Below are positions 47,895 through 48,067 of a stretch of 48,067 bases of DNA, piece by piece (position 1 is the stretch's first letter; each line of letters begins with the position of its first letter). The notes beneath the pieces are model-generated. The model was not told the DNA's origin. It made no database searches and saw nothing but the letters and a program-made list of their open reading frames with translations. The stretch lies in assembly GCA_018004935.1 (NCBI GenBank), contig JAGNBF010000004.1, forward strand, positions 48,804 through 96,870, written 5' to 3'. Origin of the DNA: Chloroflexota bacterium. GTDB taxonomy: Bacteria; Chloroflexota; Anaerolineae; Promineifilales; Promineifilaceae. Both the position numbers and the translations under genes were made by a program.

Positions 47895-48067
47895 TTACGG
47901 CTCGTTCACCTGGCATGGCCCATCACTACTCGGATCGGGTGCCCAACATGGCGCACCCGTCTCATCCATAAGGGCTTGCAGATTGGCCGCTTCTTCGGCC
48001 AGAACGGTGGCAATGTCTTCCCCATTCAAGACGATACGGTCAAAGGCATTGCGGTAAATCTGGTTGA
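47895..48067 (-). CDS. Sugar ABC transporter substrate-binding protein, C-terminal end
   Basis: The last 56 codons of a minus-strand gene end at TAA (47895-47897) and run off the window. They read NQIYRNAFDRIVLNGEDIAT and continue with VLAEEAANLQALMDET, the usual final helices of family 1 extracellular solute-binding proteins, then a short Cys-containing tail (GAPCWAPDPSSDGPCQ). It lies upstream of the two permease genes, as expected for the binding protein of this importer, but 664 bases of repeats intervene, so expression may be partly uncoupled. The C-terminal Cys pair could form a disulfide. Confidence 0.75.
   Translation of the reverse strand, partial: NQIYRNAFDRIVLNGEDIATVLAEEAANLQALMDETGAPCWAPDPSSDGPCQVNEP

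Overview
The window looks like a chromosomal segment of an uncultured bacterium of the phylum Chloroflexota, probably class Anaerolineae. This is an inference from gene content: mannosyl-3-phosphoglycerate metabolism, a giant LamG/thrombospondin-3 surface protein, a membrane-anchored octahaem cytochrome, and intergenic DNA packed with short palindromic repeats. No rRNA, tRNA or CRISPR array was seen.

Layout. (1) 1-3650 is an AT-rich accessory block: small membrane proteins, a Mrr-like nuclease and a histidine phosphatase, separated by imperfect inverted repeats resembling integron attC sites. It is bordered by a direct repeat and a broken short-chain dehydrogenase tail. (2) 4042-8200 holds an FmdE-like protein, a MACPF-domain protein on the minus strand and a small YCII-domain protein. 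(3) 8553-20222 is one 3889-residue gene for a surface protein with a signal peptide, calcium-binding repeats, an internal membrane cluster, seven LamG-like domains and a C-terminal anchor. (4) 21314-24786 is a redox cluster: monohaem lipoprotein cytochrome c, DUF1858 protein, octahaem HAO-like cytochrome and a polytopic membrane protein. (5) 24851-29205 has an XRE-LuxR-cyclase fusion regulator, a methyltransferase and an acyl-CoA synthetase. (6) 30499-33856 is a TetR-controlled ABC-2 exporter operon with a readable promoter and three operators. (7) 34660-48067 is a compatible-solute locus. MpgS, a GH38 mannosidase and MpgP lie on the plus strand. A GT4 enzyme, a GH13_18 phosphorylase and a sugar ABC transporter lie on the minus strand and converge on them.

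Two features cut across all regions. The octamer GCGGCCGC occurs about 68 times by hand count, against one or two expected by chance. About half of the copies extend to CGCGGCCGCG. It lies in both genes and spacers, and in genes it usually reads Ala-Ala-Ala. It behaves like the HIP1 palindrome of cyanobacteria but has a different sequence, and I regard it as the most striking signal here. Second, nearly every long spacer is built from a few families of 60-160 bp palindromic elements (called A to K below). The commonest, family A, has about a dozen full or partial copies.

The genes of region 7 suggest that mannosylglycerate-type solutes are made (MpgS, MpgP, GT4), imported (ABC transporter) and recycled (GH38, GH13_18) from one locus. 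Region 4 suggests periplasmic nitrogen-oxide or hydroxylamine electron transfer, but the direction of the reaction cannot be read from sequence.
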